A stretch of 64,000 nucleotides of DNA from Benincasa hispida (GCF_009727055.1 NC_052353.1:45653985-45717984), one strand, 5' to 3'; counted from the first letter of the stretch, positions 10,699 to 21,520 are shown. Numbers and translations are program-made. The notes: generated by a model not told the origin, from the letters alone.

Positions 10699-12399
10699 TG
10701 ATACTCATATTTATGAAGTGAAAATCTGGATGATATGCGTTGGTGGATTTGCGTTGTGCACTCAAGTTTCCCCAGCAAAATTCAAGTGTAAATTCCTCTA
10801 AGTTTCCTGGTAAGTCCAGGGTCAAACACAGGGACTTGTGAAAATAGATTGCGTTGGTGATTTTTATGAAGACTTTGCGGTAACCGGTTAGATAAATAAA
10901 TTGTTGGGTTTGTTGTTTGCGTTGATGAAAAATAAATAACAAATGCGACGGAGTTTGAAAAGAGTTGGTAAACGGGAAATGCGATGAGTATGCGGTGAAC
11001 GGGTTGAGAAAGGTTTCGGCTAACACTCCCTAAAATGCATTCATGCTTGCGATCATGTAACATGCATACAACAGTAAATCACCTCTCGGTGTGAATACCA
11101 CGGCTTCTAAGACTAGAACACATGCAATATATGTGATAAGTCTATAGGGTTTACACATAAACCTCTATTTCTATTTATGCGATGACAACATGACGTCCAC
11201 ACAAATATGCGACCACATAATATCATTCTCATCTCTAGGATGCATGCAATGCAAGTTGACAAACATAGTTTATCTCTAAGTCCCTATCTTTTGTTTATGC
11301 AAGCCTAATCTTGCTCTTTCGAGTCCAGATTCTAACCTAGCTCTCTCGAGACATTAGGTTCTTTCTTTAGACTCTCTCTTGAGTAACTCTAAAGGGTATT
11401 TTACACAGCATAAAACAAGACAATTGCAAGCAATGAACTTCCTAGGTCATGTTAGCTTAGTTCTTCTCAACCCATTCGACTAGTTTAGCTACTCATGCGT
11501 ATTAAGAGAGTGAGCAAATGTAGAAACAGAACTTCCATTGAATAGATATGAAGATGAAGTATAAAATAACAATGCAAGTATAATAAAGAGCCTGGTAGCA
11601 ATTTCTTGTTGCTAGGCATTTACACTGTTTCTACTCGTGCTCTAAAGATATTCTTGCTCTCGCGAGAGTCGGTCCGCTCTCTGCTCTTACGCCCCAAGGN
11701 ATTCTTGCTCTCGCGAGAGTCGGTCCGCTCTCTGCTCTTACGCCCCAAGGTTCTCTCTCGAGTTGCGCTGAGCGATCTCCGGCGCCACCACTCTTCTCTT
11801 ACTCTGCCTTCAAATGGAAAGGAAATTATGAACAGAAGCAACTGGTTAACTTGTCAACCCCTTCTCCGAAGAATGCCCTTGGTACTTATAGAGCATCCAT
11901 GGTGAAAGGCGGCTTCTCTCTTCTGGTTGTACAGATGGGACAACTTTAATTCCTGACTGATGCGCCGGATAATTGTTACCGATAAAGCTTAATGTACTTT
12001 GTGATCGTTATTGGCTGTCAACTTAATTTGGATTCGACTGTCATCAGCTTTCTCTCCCATCGCTTTTAATTATCCTTTCACTCGGATGCGCCCACCATAT
12101 TGCGCTGACCAAGTTGCGGCGATCCTTCTTGGGCGAATGTTTGTGAGCACGATCAATGCAAAGCCTTGCGGTGAAGTTGCGCTCGACCAATGAATTCCTA
12201 TGATCGCAATCTTTGCATTGCATTAACGCATATTCTGCACAAAAATACAAAAATCAACTGTTCTAATGCGCTAAACGCATGCGACCGCAATATTACGAAA
12301 CTGATGCTTAATGGACGCAAAGTAATATATTTCATCAACGCAATCCAACATTGTTTAAGAACTTAGCACTATGATAACGTGCATTTCTATCCGTTATCA
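10699..12399 (-). repeat. solo LTR of the gypsy family (1701 bp) with 5-bp target duplication
   Basis: Full-length match to the gypsy LTR at 4574-6234, from TGAT at 10699 to ATCA at 12399. GTAGG at 10694-10698 is repeated at 12400-12404, the 5-bp duplication expected for LTR integration. Copia A gag reads on at both sides. A single N at 11700 is flanked by two exact 50-bp copies (11650-11699, 11701-11750), while the sister LTRs have one, so the true length is probably about 1650 bp. Confidence 0.92.
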
Positions 12400-12404
12400 G
12401 TAGG

Positions 12405-13104
12405 TGATTACAATTTCACATTATTTAAAATCAATTCAAAATTGTTGTTATGCGGAGAAAAATTATTGATGCTGATATGTTAGAGAAGACATTTTCTACA
12501 TTTCATGTCTCGAATATGCTTCTGCAATAGCAATATCGAGAGAGATGTTTTAAACAATATTATGAACTAATTTTATTTCTTCTTGTGGGTGAACAAAATA
12601 ACGAGTTATTGATGAAGAACCACAAATCTCGACCAACTGGAACAACATCATTCCCTAAAGTGAATACTGTGAATGTTAATAATCGTGGTTGAGGTCGTGG
12701 TCATGGTCGAGGTGGTGACCATGGCAGAGGAAGAAATAATAATTATTTTTGTGGTGGTCGCTCTAATCATTCAAATTCCAAAAGAACCACACACAATGAT
12801 GATCACAAAGGAAAAGCTCCACGAGATAAGAGGTCAAAGAGTATTGAAAATAAATACTTCTGATGCGGAATGACTGGGCATTGGTCACGTATCTGTCGTA
12901 TGTCAAAACACTTAGTTGACCTCTATCAAGCCTCCCTGAAGGAAAAAGAGAAAAATGTGGAAACAAATTTTGCATACCAGGATAATGATATATCTGACTC
13001 ATCCCATATGAAAAATTTGGATCAGATTTCTTTGAATCTCCCGAAGAAAAGATTGGCACAATTGATGGAACTTCAAGTGTTTCTTTTGACTTTGGGAGTA
13101 TCTA
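12405..13104 (+). pseudogene. copia A gag C-terminal part and start of protease region
   Basis: After the solo LTR, decayed gag resumes: a LLCGEKIIDADMLEKTFSTFH-like segment, then RPTGTTSFPKVN, an Arg/Gly-rich basic tract (12680-12760), and a zinc knuckle whose second half reads CGMTGHWSRIC. The first half is damaged: a TGA stop falls just before CGMTG and the first Cys codon reads Tyr. The protease lead-in (YQASLKEKEKNVETNF, then a DFGS-like stretch) ends near 13104, where foreign sequence begins. Confidence 0.75.
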
Positions 13105-13485
13105 GACTTTGAAGGGAAAACATTGAAGGTTTCGCAGCAGAAGTGGGGATCGTTCCCATTTTTAGTTTCACAGAATTGATAAAATTACATAACCAAAATA
13201 GAGATTATGCATTAATAAACAAAAAACTACAACATGCTTTTGAGGGAGAATTAGGGAAGAATATGACGCTTACCCTTGAAGCCAATCAATTTTTCATGTA
13301 TTCCCTCGACCCAGACCTTCTTCTCTTAGATCTCCAATTTGAAATCCCAAATGGGCACCACACAAAATGGAACCTCCTATATTCTCCTTAGGGATTGAGA
13401 ATAAGCAGGAGCGTGGGCTTTGCTATGGATTTTGGAATAGGGAAAGGAGATGAGAAGGGAAGGAGGATGAGGGAAAGGATGGATT
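13105..13485 (+). other. unexplained insert replacing about 1.2 kb of copia pol
   Basis: Between the protease region and the integrase C terminus lies about 380 bp with no copia similarity. In the minus-strand relative this interval encodes the rest of the protease, the integrase zinc finger and the catalytic core. The insert contains an open stretch (13143-13391, starting MGIVPIFSFTELIKLHNQN) and a purine-rich end (13430-13475). I do not recognise it. It could be a captured host gene piece or a remnant of another transposon. Confidence 0.5.
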
Positions 13486-14340
13486 TTGCATGCAGCGTCA
13501 CTTGTATGCATTAGGCCAGTAACTTATCATAAGTACTCGCCATTACAATTAGCATATGGTCATGAGCCAAATGTTTCCCATATGAGAATTTTTGGATGTG
13601 CATTATATGTTCCAATTGCTCCACTACAACGCACTAAGATAGGTCCTCAAAGGAGGTTGGGAATATATGTTGGATATGATTCTTCATCAATTATTAAATA
13701 TCTTGAACCCCTGACAGGTGATGTATTTATGCACGATTTCCTGATTGTCATTTTAATGAGACAATTTTTTCAACATTACGAGGAGGAATTAAGAAATTGG
13801 AAAAAAAAGAAATTACATGGAATGCATCATTATTGTCTCATTTAGATCCCCGAACAGATCAATGTGAACTTAAAGTTCAGAAAATAATTCATTTGTAAAA
13901 TTTAGAAAATTGATTACCAGATGCATTTATAGATGCAAAGAAAGTAACTAAGTCACATATACTAGTTGCAAATATTTCATAAAAACATGATATCACAACA
14001 TAACAAGTTGTCACTAATGAGTCTGGAACACGCTAGAAGTGTGTAAACCAGTGGGTTTTAAAGATAAAAATCCTCGAAAAAAATAATTAATAGTAAAAAA
14101 TACTTGGTTGGGGATGTAAATACCCATGAAGAAATCCTCGACATGACTAGTGAGGAAGGTGATATACCTAAAGATAATAATAAAATTTCAATAAACTATG
14201 TCATGATAGGAAAAAGATGAAATCGAGCTAATGTAGTTATTGACAACATTTTTGCGTATAATGTTGCTTTTGATATTATATCTGAAAATGAGGATCCTGA
14301 ACCAAAATCTATTGAAGAATGTCGATAAAGAAAAGATTGG
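13486..14340 (+). pseudogene. copia A integrase C-terminus and linker to RT
   Basis: It starts with HAASLVCIRPVTYHKYSPLQ and continues LAYGHEPNVSHMRIFGCALYV and GIYVGYDSSSIIKYLEP, the standard copia integrase C-terminal region (GKKP/GYxG neighbourhood). The linker with EDVNIHEEILDMTSEE-like acidic residues follows with stops. The catalytic DDE core is absent because it was replaced by the upstream insert. Confidence 0.8.
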
Positions 14341-15512
14341 CTTTAGTGGAAAGAAGCAATCGAGGCAGAATTAAACTTACTTTCAAAAAGGCAGGTTTTT
14401 GGACCAGTAGTCCGAACACCAGAAAGTGTCAAATATATGGGATACAAATGGGTATTTATGAGAAAAAGAAATGAAAGTAATGAGGTTACAAGATACAAAG
14501 CAAGACTATTTGGACAAGTTTTTTCACAAATACTTGATATTGATTATGATGAGACATATTCTCCAGTTGTGGATGTAATTACACTAAGATATTTAATTGG
14601 TCTGACTGTGTATGAAGGTTTGGATATGAATCTTATGGATGTAGTCACAACATATTTATATGGATCTCTTGATAATGATATTTATATGAAAATCCTAGAA
14701 GGATTTAAGGTACCTGAAACATATACAACAAATTCCCCGGAATTGTATTCAATAAAGTTATAGAGCTCACTATATGGATTGAAATAATCAGGGCGGATGT
14801 AGTACAATCACTTAAGTGGATATTTATTGAAAGAAGGATATCAAAATGATCCAATATGTCCATATGTTTTTATAAAGAAATCAAAATCAGGATTTGCTAT
14901 TATAATTGTATATGTTGATGACTTGAATATAATTAGAACTTGTGAAGAGCTTTCAAACTCAATAGAATATCTTAAGAAAGAATTTGAGATGAAAGATCTC
15001 GGAAAGACAAAATGTTGCCTTGGTTTATAATTGAGCATTTAGCAGATGGAATATTTATTTATCAATCAACTTATACAGAAAAAAATTTGAAAAGATTTTA
15101 TATGAACAAAGCACATTCATTAAATATTCCAATGGAAGTCCGTTTATTGGATATAAAGAAAGATATATTTCAACCTCGAGACGATAATGAAGAACTACTT
15201 GATCCTGAAGTACCATATCTTAGTGCAATTGGTGCACTTATGTATCTTGCTAATAATACAAGACCAGATATTGCATTTTTAGTAGATTTATTAGCTAGAT
15301 ATACTTCTTCTCCTACAAAAAGACATTGGAATGAAATTAAGCATATACTCCGTTATCTCCGAGGAACAATCTATATGAGTTTATTTTATTTAAATAAATC
15401 AAATTTTGATCTAGTTGATTATGCAGATTCTGGATATTTATTTGATCCACACAAAACTAGATCTCAGACAGATTATCTGTTCACGTGCGAAGGAACTATT
15501 ATATCATGGTAA
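14341..15512 (+). pseudogene. copia A reverse transcriptase - RNase H start
   Basis: RT begins near GYKWVFMRKRNESNEVTRYKA and runs RLFGQVFSQILDIDYDETYSPVVD, VVTTYLYGSLDNDIYM and, in the next piece, FAIIIVYVDDLNII, where the catalytic YVDD is intact. Next come EFEMKDLGKTKCCLGL and the connection domain with SAIGALMYLANNTRPDIAF. An RNase H start (VDYADSGYL) lies near 15420. A TAG stop after PELYSIKL, a small frameshift near 15015 and a stop after TIISW break the frame. RT would copy the element RNA to DNA. Confidence 0.85.
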
Positions 15513-16062
15513 TCGGCGAAACAGACCATAACAATCACTTCCTCTAATTATGCTGAAATTCTTGCAATTCACAAGGCTAGTCGAGAATGTGTATGACTAA
15601 GATCAATGACTCAACAAATTCGTGAAACATGTGGCTTGTCTTCTAATAAAAATCTTCCAACAATATCATACGAAGACGACACAGCTTACATAGCCCAATC
15701 AAAGGAGGATATATTAAAGGAGATAGAACAAAGCATATTTCACTTGAAGCTTTTCTACACTCATGATCTCAAAGAAAATGGCGACATCACTATGCAACAA
15801 ACTTGTTCGAAGGATAACTTGGCAGACTTATTTACAAAGGCATTACCTAGGGTTGGCAACGGGGTCGGGGCGGGGTAGGGGGCGTCCCCCATCTCCGGCC
15901 CCGTGGGGGAAATTCTCCCCCATCCTTATCCCCATCCCTGCCTTCGGGCAGGGATTTCCAGTCGGGGAATCGAGGTCCCCATGGGGCCCCTTCCCCGTTT
16001 CCCTGGGGATTTCCTTACTAATTTCCCGTGGGGAATCTCCAACTAACAAATCAGGGTTATGG

Positions 16063-17393
16063 CATTCAATCTCATATTGCAAGAAATCCAATAATTTCTG
16101 AGGGCACTAGCATGAGCAAAAATGGTGGAAAAGTCTACTATTTGAAAGATAGTAAAACGACCCGAAATCCTAGGAGCTAATCCAAAATCACCCACTCGAT
16201 TGACAGACATAGCTTTTATAGCTGCTTTATCTGCCTGAAGTCATGTAAACTAGACCGAATCGCAAGAATAGTGCTACTAAGCTTTGAAAGGTACTCATTA
16301 CTGGCTTAGAGGTTAGAATGTTAGAGAGGGGATTTCTATCCCATCCTTATTCTATCTTTGCTTTATTTACTGCTTACAGATATAATTTCTCGGACGAGGT
16401 TTTAGGATTGGATTACTAACTAAAAGTCTGCTTATAGGGTTAGCTTACTACGCAGGGTATACTGGACTAGCCGGTTTGTAAGCAGCAATACAACAGGAAT
16501 ATGATGTGAGGCTTCGCCGAATGTGATTGTTACTTTTCTATATATAGCTGAAATAAACCTTCTTTTGAAAGGGAGAAAAAGGGATTTGCGAAGAGCATCA
16601 CCTTACGATGTTCATGACCAATTGGATCCTGATGTACTAGTAGGTACCAGAGGAGATGCTTACTTTTAGGCATTAGTCTATTTTCGCGAGTCAGAAAGCC
16701 TGATCCGTGCGTGGATCCTTCTTTGGACTTATCAACGCTTCTTCGAGAATGGTTTTTCCCTCAATTTAAAAGTAGGTTCCGTGAGTCCAAAGACAGGACT
16801 CTGCTAAGTGGTAACATGATGTATAGAGTCTGAAGTGTGACTTGAACCTACTTTGCCAAGAGAAGATCTCGAAGGGAAAAACAGATGGCAGAAAACATCG
16901 AGATGCACTAAGCCAACCTATATCTTGAAAGAAAAATGCAGGAAAGGAAAATGAAATATGAAAGAAAAAAGATGCTTTGGGAATGTGAGATACGCGGATG
17001 GGGAGTCCATATCCCCGCTTTTAATCAACATAACTAGACTCGTGCCATAGAGATACTGATACATATGGATAGAAATCGATCTATGAATGGGGGATGCGGA
17101 GCAATAGGTCGAATTACTATATAAAGAAGAGTTGTAAACTATTGGACTTCTTGTTCGAGTAGAAGATTTTGGTTTTTCTCGGTCCTTCTGCCTTTCTTTC
17201 CCATGACGACTAGGAACAGGCAAATAAAAAATTTCACTTCGAATTCCGGACCTTAACATCCTGTTGCTCATGGTGTTTCACGATTAGTATTGGAAATGAA
17301 CGGAGAAGTGGTGGAACGTGCAGAACCACATATTGGATTACTCCAGTGCGACACGAAGCTGCTGACGTCGGGTCGTATACCTGCAATGTCAGG
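16063..17393 (+). other. mitochondrial-derived segment (NUMT) inside the hAT element
   Basis: The right part contains nad7 exon 1, its 5' leader and the start of its group II intron, which places it as plant mitochondrial DNA. The rest (16063-17100) has the balanced base composition and noncoding look of plant mitochondrial intergenic DNA and contrasts with the AT-rich interior next to it, but I cannot assign genes there. A near-identical direct repeat of about 20 bp (16043-16062 and 17394-17414, CTAACAAATCAG... and CTAGCAAATCAG...) borders the segment. Left extent is inferred. Confidence 0.65.
17203..17345 (+). pseudogene. nad7: mitochondrial nad7 exon 1 (NADH dehydrogenase subunit 7), transferred copy
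   Basis: The ATG at 17203 opens MTTRNRQIKNFTSN, then after an in-frame TAA (former Gln codon) comes [18 protein letters not shown] and EPHIGLL, the N terminus of plant mitochondrial complex I subunit NAD7. The exon stops after 143 bases, where GTGCGACACG begins, matching the GUGYG 5' end of a plant mitochondrial group II intron. The codon TCA in HGVSRL keeps the pre-editing state, so the source was genomic DNA, not edited RNA. CAA to TAA and GCT to GTT are C-to-T changes, typical of decay in methylated nuclear DNA. It cannot be expressed as a functional protein. Confidence 0.9.
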
Positions 17394-18041
17394 CTAGCAA
17401 ATCAGAGTTTATGGATGATTTGATTTCCCGCGGGGATTCCCCTTTTTTAAAATTAAAATTGTATTTAAATTTTGATTAAAATTTGGGCTTGACTTTTGGG
17501 CTTAGATTTAGAATTTAGATATTTAATATTGGGCTCCACAACACTATAAGTCTATACGTTATAAACATACATATAAATAAGTTATTTTATATATATGCAT
17601 AAAATATTAAAAATATAAAATATCATCAAATTAGGGTCGGGGATTAATCGGTCGGGGTCGGGGCAGGGATACCGTCCCATCCCTGCCCCGTCCTCGGATG
17701 GGGCCCCGAAAAAATTTCCCCGGTTTGACCCCATCCTCGGTCAAATTGGGTATTTCCTGTCCCGATTGGGGTGGGGGTCCCCGTGAGGAATTTTGCCAAC
17801 CCTAGCATTACCAACCGCAACTTTTGAAAAATTGGTGCACAACATTGGAATACGACGACTCAGAGATCTTAAGCGATGTTTTCATGAGAGGGAGTAAATA
17901 TATTGTATTCTTTTAAGAGTATATATTATATGAAATATGTACTTTTTTCCTTCACTAAAGGTTTTTCCCCATTAGATTTTTCCTAATAATGTTTTAACAA
18001 GACATATTTCATATATATGTGTGTGGGTATCTAAGGGAGAA

Positions 18042-18345
18042 TATTATAAATATTATAAGAATAGATAGATGTCTATTGCTTAGTGTCCTAAAAGCCATGT
18101 GTCTTCATGTTGCTTATTCATGCTTGATGTCCATATAAGACCACATCATACTTACCACTTTGCCTATCAATAGTGGCATTTGGTGGATCTTAAAATCACA
18201 CAAATTGGTGAAAAATCCACTTCAAATTTCTACCAAATTTTTATAATTTTAGTTATTTTATTTTACTATTTCATTATATTTATTTATTTATTATTATATT
18301 TTATTATAATATATTTTCTCCATATCCATTGTGCTCCTTATTTTG
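18042..18345 (+). repeat. 3' LTR of copia family A, worn
   Basis: It follows the polypurine-like GTATCTAAGGGAGAA and starts TATTATAAATATTATAAG, like the 8512 LTR. It continues with the AGTGTCCTAAAAGCCATGTG block and ends near CATTGTGCTCCTTATTTTG; the terminal TTTCACAATA is lost. No target duplication can be paired because the left end is a shared LTR. Confidence 0.8.
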
Positions 18346-18689
18346 TGTGGACAAAAGTAAATAAGTTGCAAAAGTCCAAAATTCAAGAATGAAGCAAAGA
18401 GGTGAATATATTTTCATGCATTGTATTGTAGCTTTTGTCAAGTTGCAACTTTCGACGTAAAGAGGCCTCTGAATGAGAATGACTTGGAAAAAGACTCAAC
18501 TTTCAACTTTCAATCTCATTCACACAATAACTTTGCAGCAATAATTCACAAGAATAATTGGTTTTGGTTAAAGGCTTCATCATCATCATCATCTTCCTTT
18601 TTCTAACTTTACAACCAAACTCAATCTGCAACAACAAGCAAGAAGAGAAAATGGATTTTTTTTTACTATATACATTATACAAAATCTCC
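18346..18689. other. short gap between copia A and the NPH3 gene (likely 3' UTR)
   Basis: No recognisable coding sequence. A short TCA run lies at about 18577-18597. On the minus strand this is directly downstream of the NPH3 stop codon, so most of it is probably the 3' UTR and terminator of that gene. Confidence 0.5.
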
Positions 18690-20241
18690 TTATGAACATA
18701 GCTTAGGCAATGATTTCACTTGACAATGACTTGAAGCCACTCTAGATTTCAAAATCTTTCTCATTTGGGTCTGCATTTTTATACATAGTTTCTCCAATTC
18801 CAACACTCTCCATTGCATTCCTTCCAAATGAACTTTGACTCTCTCATTATCAGCAGGAAGATCAAATTTTCCATGATACAGCACAATTTGTTCTGAGGAT
18901 TTGTCTTCTTTTTCATTCCTGCTTATGCCTTCTGTGAGATTGTGAGGCCAGTTTATCAGGGATTTTGAGTAGTTTATGTTCTGAAGTAAGTTTTCGGCCT
19001 CAGGTTGTGGACTTTCCGGGCTCGGTGGAATAGATCTAGATGGGAATTTTGGGTTCTTAGAGAAATTAATGCAAACTTCGTAGGAGAGCTTTTTATGGTT
19101 CAGTGCAGAACATATTTTCTCCTTTTCCTCTTCTGACATTCCTGCATGCATCTACCAAAAACCAGATTTAACAACTTCACAACTTTAGTTCTAAGATTGT
19201 TGGTGTCAATCAAACTACAACTTTAGACAAATATGAGCTAAAAGAGAACATTAAACAGCACATGTATTTCCAAGCAGATGAAAAGATCAAAAAGTCAGAT
19301 AAAATGGGGAACTTTTTGAAGGGATCAAGTGACTACCTCAAAGTACAGGTCTATGGCATAGTACATTTCATCATAGGACTTCCTGGCGGAGTCGGGAATG
19401 ACATTTGCAAGAGCGAGGAACTTCGACGACTTAAGACATGGGTCTGGTGCTACCTCTGCCATGTATGAATCCATCAAGTTAGCAGCTTTACTTAATTGAG
19501 ATGGAGATGCTTGATTGATTCCTCCTGATAAAAATGCCTTAAACAGTCTCAAAACAAGGTTGACGTCATATAAGTAGTTTGCTCCACATGGGGAAGGCAC
19601 AAGCAAATTGTCTAGTGTAGCATGACCCAACTTTGAACCAATCATGGCCTCTAATCTACTCTTGCTGCCTTTATTTATGTTCAAGCCTAAGGAAACTCGT
19701 AGAATGTCGAACAAAGCCTTCAGAGATAGCACATTTTCATCGAGAGTGTCAAGCATATCGATGACAGATTCTATTACTCTCCTTTTTACATCTGAAGCTG
19801 CAGTAAGGAACTTAGATTTCTGGAAATGAATAAGGAATTTGCTTAAAAGAACATGATCAAATTCGTGCAAGATCATGGATTGTACAAACATTTCAAGACA
19901 TTCAGTGCTAAAGAACAATAGATCCTCAAACCACCAAGTCGTGGAACTAGAATTTGTCTTTAAGCTTTCAGTGCTTTTGCTGTCACAAGATGACCGAAAT
20001 CTGGAACTATTAACGGATGAAGTAGATGAGCTCACTCCATCAGCCAAACCGATCTTTTGGCTAAGCAAATCCATGCATTTCTTGAGCATAATTGACGAGT
20101 TTGTTAATGAAGGTGATTCTTGACATTGCTTCAGAGTAATCAACAGTTCTGACCACGTCCAGTACTTGATCTCCTCAAAAGATTTCTTGGTTTGTACAAG
20201 ATCAACGAACCGAGAAGCAGTCTTCTCCATAATTCTGCAGC
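18690..20241 (-). CDS. NPH3-domain protein (phototropin signalling family), BTB exon not found
   Basis: Two minus-strand exons. The first visible exon runs 20241-19337 (acceptor ...CATTAG at 20242, donor GAG/GTAGTC at 19336). The last exon runs 19151-18690 (acceptor TTTTGGTAG). The 183-bp intron is phase 0. The joined product (about 454 residues) has the NPH3 signature pieces: FEEIKYWTWSELLITLKQC, WWFEDL, IGSKLGHATLDNLLVP, NYLYDVNLVLRLFKAFL, KSYDEMYYAIDLYFE joined to SEEEKEKICSALNHKKLS, and a C-terminal coiled coil (VLELEKLCIKMQTQMRKI). NPH3/RPT2 proteins act with phototropins or as CUL3 adaptors at the plasma membrane. The usual N-terminal BTB domain should come from an exon upstream of 20241 in phase, but I see none up to 21520. 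It may be a 5'-truncated gene, start at an internal Met near 20230, or have an exon I missed. It resembles the At3g22104-like subgroup. Confidence 0.82.
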
Positions 20242-21520
20242 CTAATGCAAGAAATACAAGCTTGATAGAGTTAATTACTTCCAAGGTGTGACGACTATGG
20301 AAAAGTTTTTAAATGAACTGAAACTTTCTCCTTAGAGAAAGTCATGGAATATCACCTTTCAACAGCCTGTTTCACCTCTTAAACTGGCAGTGGCATCCAG
20401 CCTGAATATGAAGCATTAATCGTCTGTAAGCCATGTAACAAACAAGTTCATAACCGATCAATAAGAAAGAAAGAAAGTACACTGCCTTTAAGTTATGTAA
20501 GAAACAACTAAAGCATATAAACAAACAGACATTACACTGTTCGTCCACAGAAGATATGGAAATCATAAGAGAACCGACTTTCATGAGTAAGATATCCAAA
20601 AAAAACCCCACCCAAAAGGGCAGAAGTTCTTCTCTAATGAAACTTTATTACAAACATAGAATGAAATAAATAAACAAGTCATTGAACAATGAACACAATA
20701 AATTGAAACAAACAAAAAGGTGGAGTTAGAACTGTGAAATATCCAGCAAAGCAGAAAGAGAAGTGTGAAGGGTCGTTGTTAGCAATAAATTGCAAGCAAA
20801 TAGCAATAGCAAATAACCAAGAAACATATCCCTAATCATCAACGCAAACAAAACCAATGAATGCCATATAATACTCATCAGAAGGCAATGACCAGTGTAA
20901 AGTATAACAAATGAACAGTGCTTGGTTAATTCAATTCCAAGACAAAAAAGCATTAAATGAAAGAAAGAATAGTTTGTAAACAAAAGAAAATGAATGGTCA
21001 CGAGAAGTAACCTGAAGTAGAAGAACAAAGAAAAGTGGGCATGACCCACATCAATACTGGCCGAAAGGGGGAAGAAGAAAAGTCAATGGAGGAAGAAGAG
21101 CAAAAATGAAGAGAAGCCCAAATGGGGTTTGTGAAAATTGCATCAATGGAGGAAGAAGAGCAAAAATGAAGAGAACCCCAAATGGGGTTGGTGAAAATTG
21201 GAACAAGAAAAGTGAGAACAGAGAGGGTTGTGATTTGGGGTTAGGGGGAGAAGGGTGAGAAGAGGGTTTGAAATGGATGGATGATGAAAGAGGGAATGCG
21301 ACAGAGAAATTTGACAGTGGGAGGCAGAGCAACAAGAACAAGAAGAATATTTTGTTTTGTTAGCGAGACAGAAGAACAGGGTACGATCAAAAGAATTCCT
21401 CGATGGGCGATGACAATGGCAAAAGAGGGGACAAAAAGGAGGAATTAGAACCATCGTTTTGCTAGATGACTCGAACCTCAAGCTGACATTCCTGCAAAAG
21501 GCAAAATTATTCTTCATCAT
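20242..21520 (-). other. upstream region of the NPH3 gene (intron or 5' UTR; no clear exon)
   Basis: On the minus strand this is the 5' side of the NPH3 gene. A CAG/GTTACT donor-like site near 21010 and a TTTTGCAG acceptor-like site near 21493 enclose a pyrimidine-rich segment (open frame of about 125 codons with SLRFESSSKTMVLIPP) that looks more like a 5' UTR exon than protein. No BTB-domain wording is present in any frame. Confidence 0.4.
21083..21202. repeat. tandem duplication of a 60-bp unit
   Basis: Two adjacent 60-bp copies beginning TCAATGGAGGAAGAAGAGCA, differing at a few bases. 60 is a multiple of three, so a minus-strand open frame reads twice through FGVLFIFALLPPL and FGLLFIFALLPPL. 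It is probably replication slippage in purine-rich 5' sequence. Confidence 0.85.

Larger units (their letters stand above)
15848..17804. mobile_element. non-autonomous hAT-type DNA transposon (1957 bp), 8-bp TSD GCATTACC
   Basis: The ends are perfect 12-bp terminal inverted repeats, TAGGGTTGGCAA at 15848-15859 and TTGCCAACCCTA at 17793-17804. GCATTACC is duplicated at 15840-15847 and 17805-17812, the 8-bp size diagnostic of hAT transposons. Subterminal regions (15860-16040 and 17630-17790) are very GC-rich with many GGGGC, GGGGA and CCCCG words in both orientations, a usual hAT feature. No transposase can be seen, so it must have been moved in trans. The interior carries mitochondrial DNA (see 16063-17393). 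Confidence 0.92.
15520..17895 (+). pseudogene. copia A RNase H C-terminus, split by the hAT insertion
   Basis: The first piece includes RSMTQQIRETCGLSSNKNLP, the EDDTAYIAQSKE segment and DNLADLFTKALP, the usual end of copia RNase H. The hAT element (15848-17804) splits the codons after FTKALP; the frame continues after 17812 with LVHNIGIRRLRDL and ends near HERE at about 17895. The two sides join cleanly once the 8-bp duplication is counted once. Confidence 0.85.
8512..18345 (+). mobile_element. Ty1/copia family A element with several nested insertions
   Basis: Plus-strand copia: LTR 8512-8899, gag from 9037, integrase, RT, RNase H, polypurine tract near 18030 and a worn 3' LTR 18042-18345. 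Integrase-before-RT order and the protein wording place it in Ty1/copia. The body is interrupted by a copia-type LTR (9248-10657), a solo gypsy LTR (10699-12399), an unexplained 0.4 kb insert (about 13105-13485) and a hAT transposon (15848-17804). Stops and frameshifts occur throughout. A minus-strand relative at 39054-44765 shows the uninterrupted arrangement. Confidence 0.85.

Noticed and set aside
10658..11063. Minus-strand frames at the copia/gypsy LTR boundary as genes
   Set aside because: They run across an LTR edge and the interrupted gag.
15848..16100. GC-rich block as a CpG island or bacterial DNA
   Set aside because: It is the subterminal region of a hAT with clear TIRs and an 8-bp duplication, mirrored at the other end.
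21051..21520. A protein-coding gene in the Phe/Leu/Pro-rich minus-strand frames
   Set aside because: Low-complexity translation of a pyrimidine-rich strand with a 60-bp tandem duplication; no domain, more likely 5' UTR or intron.
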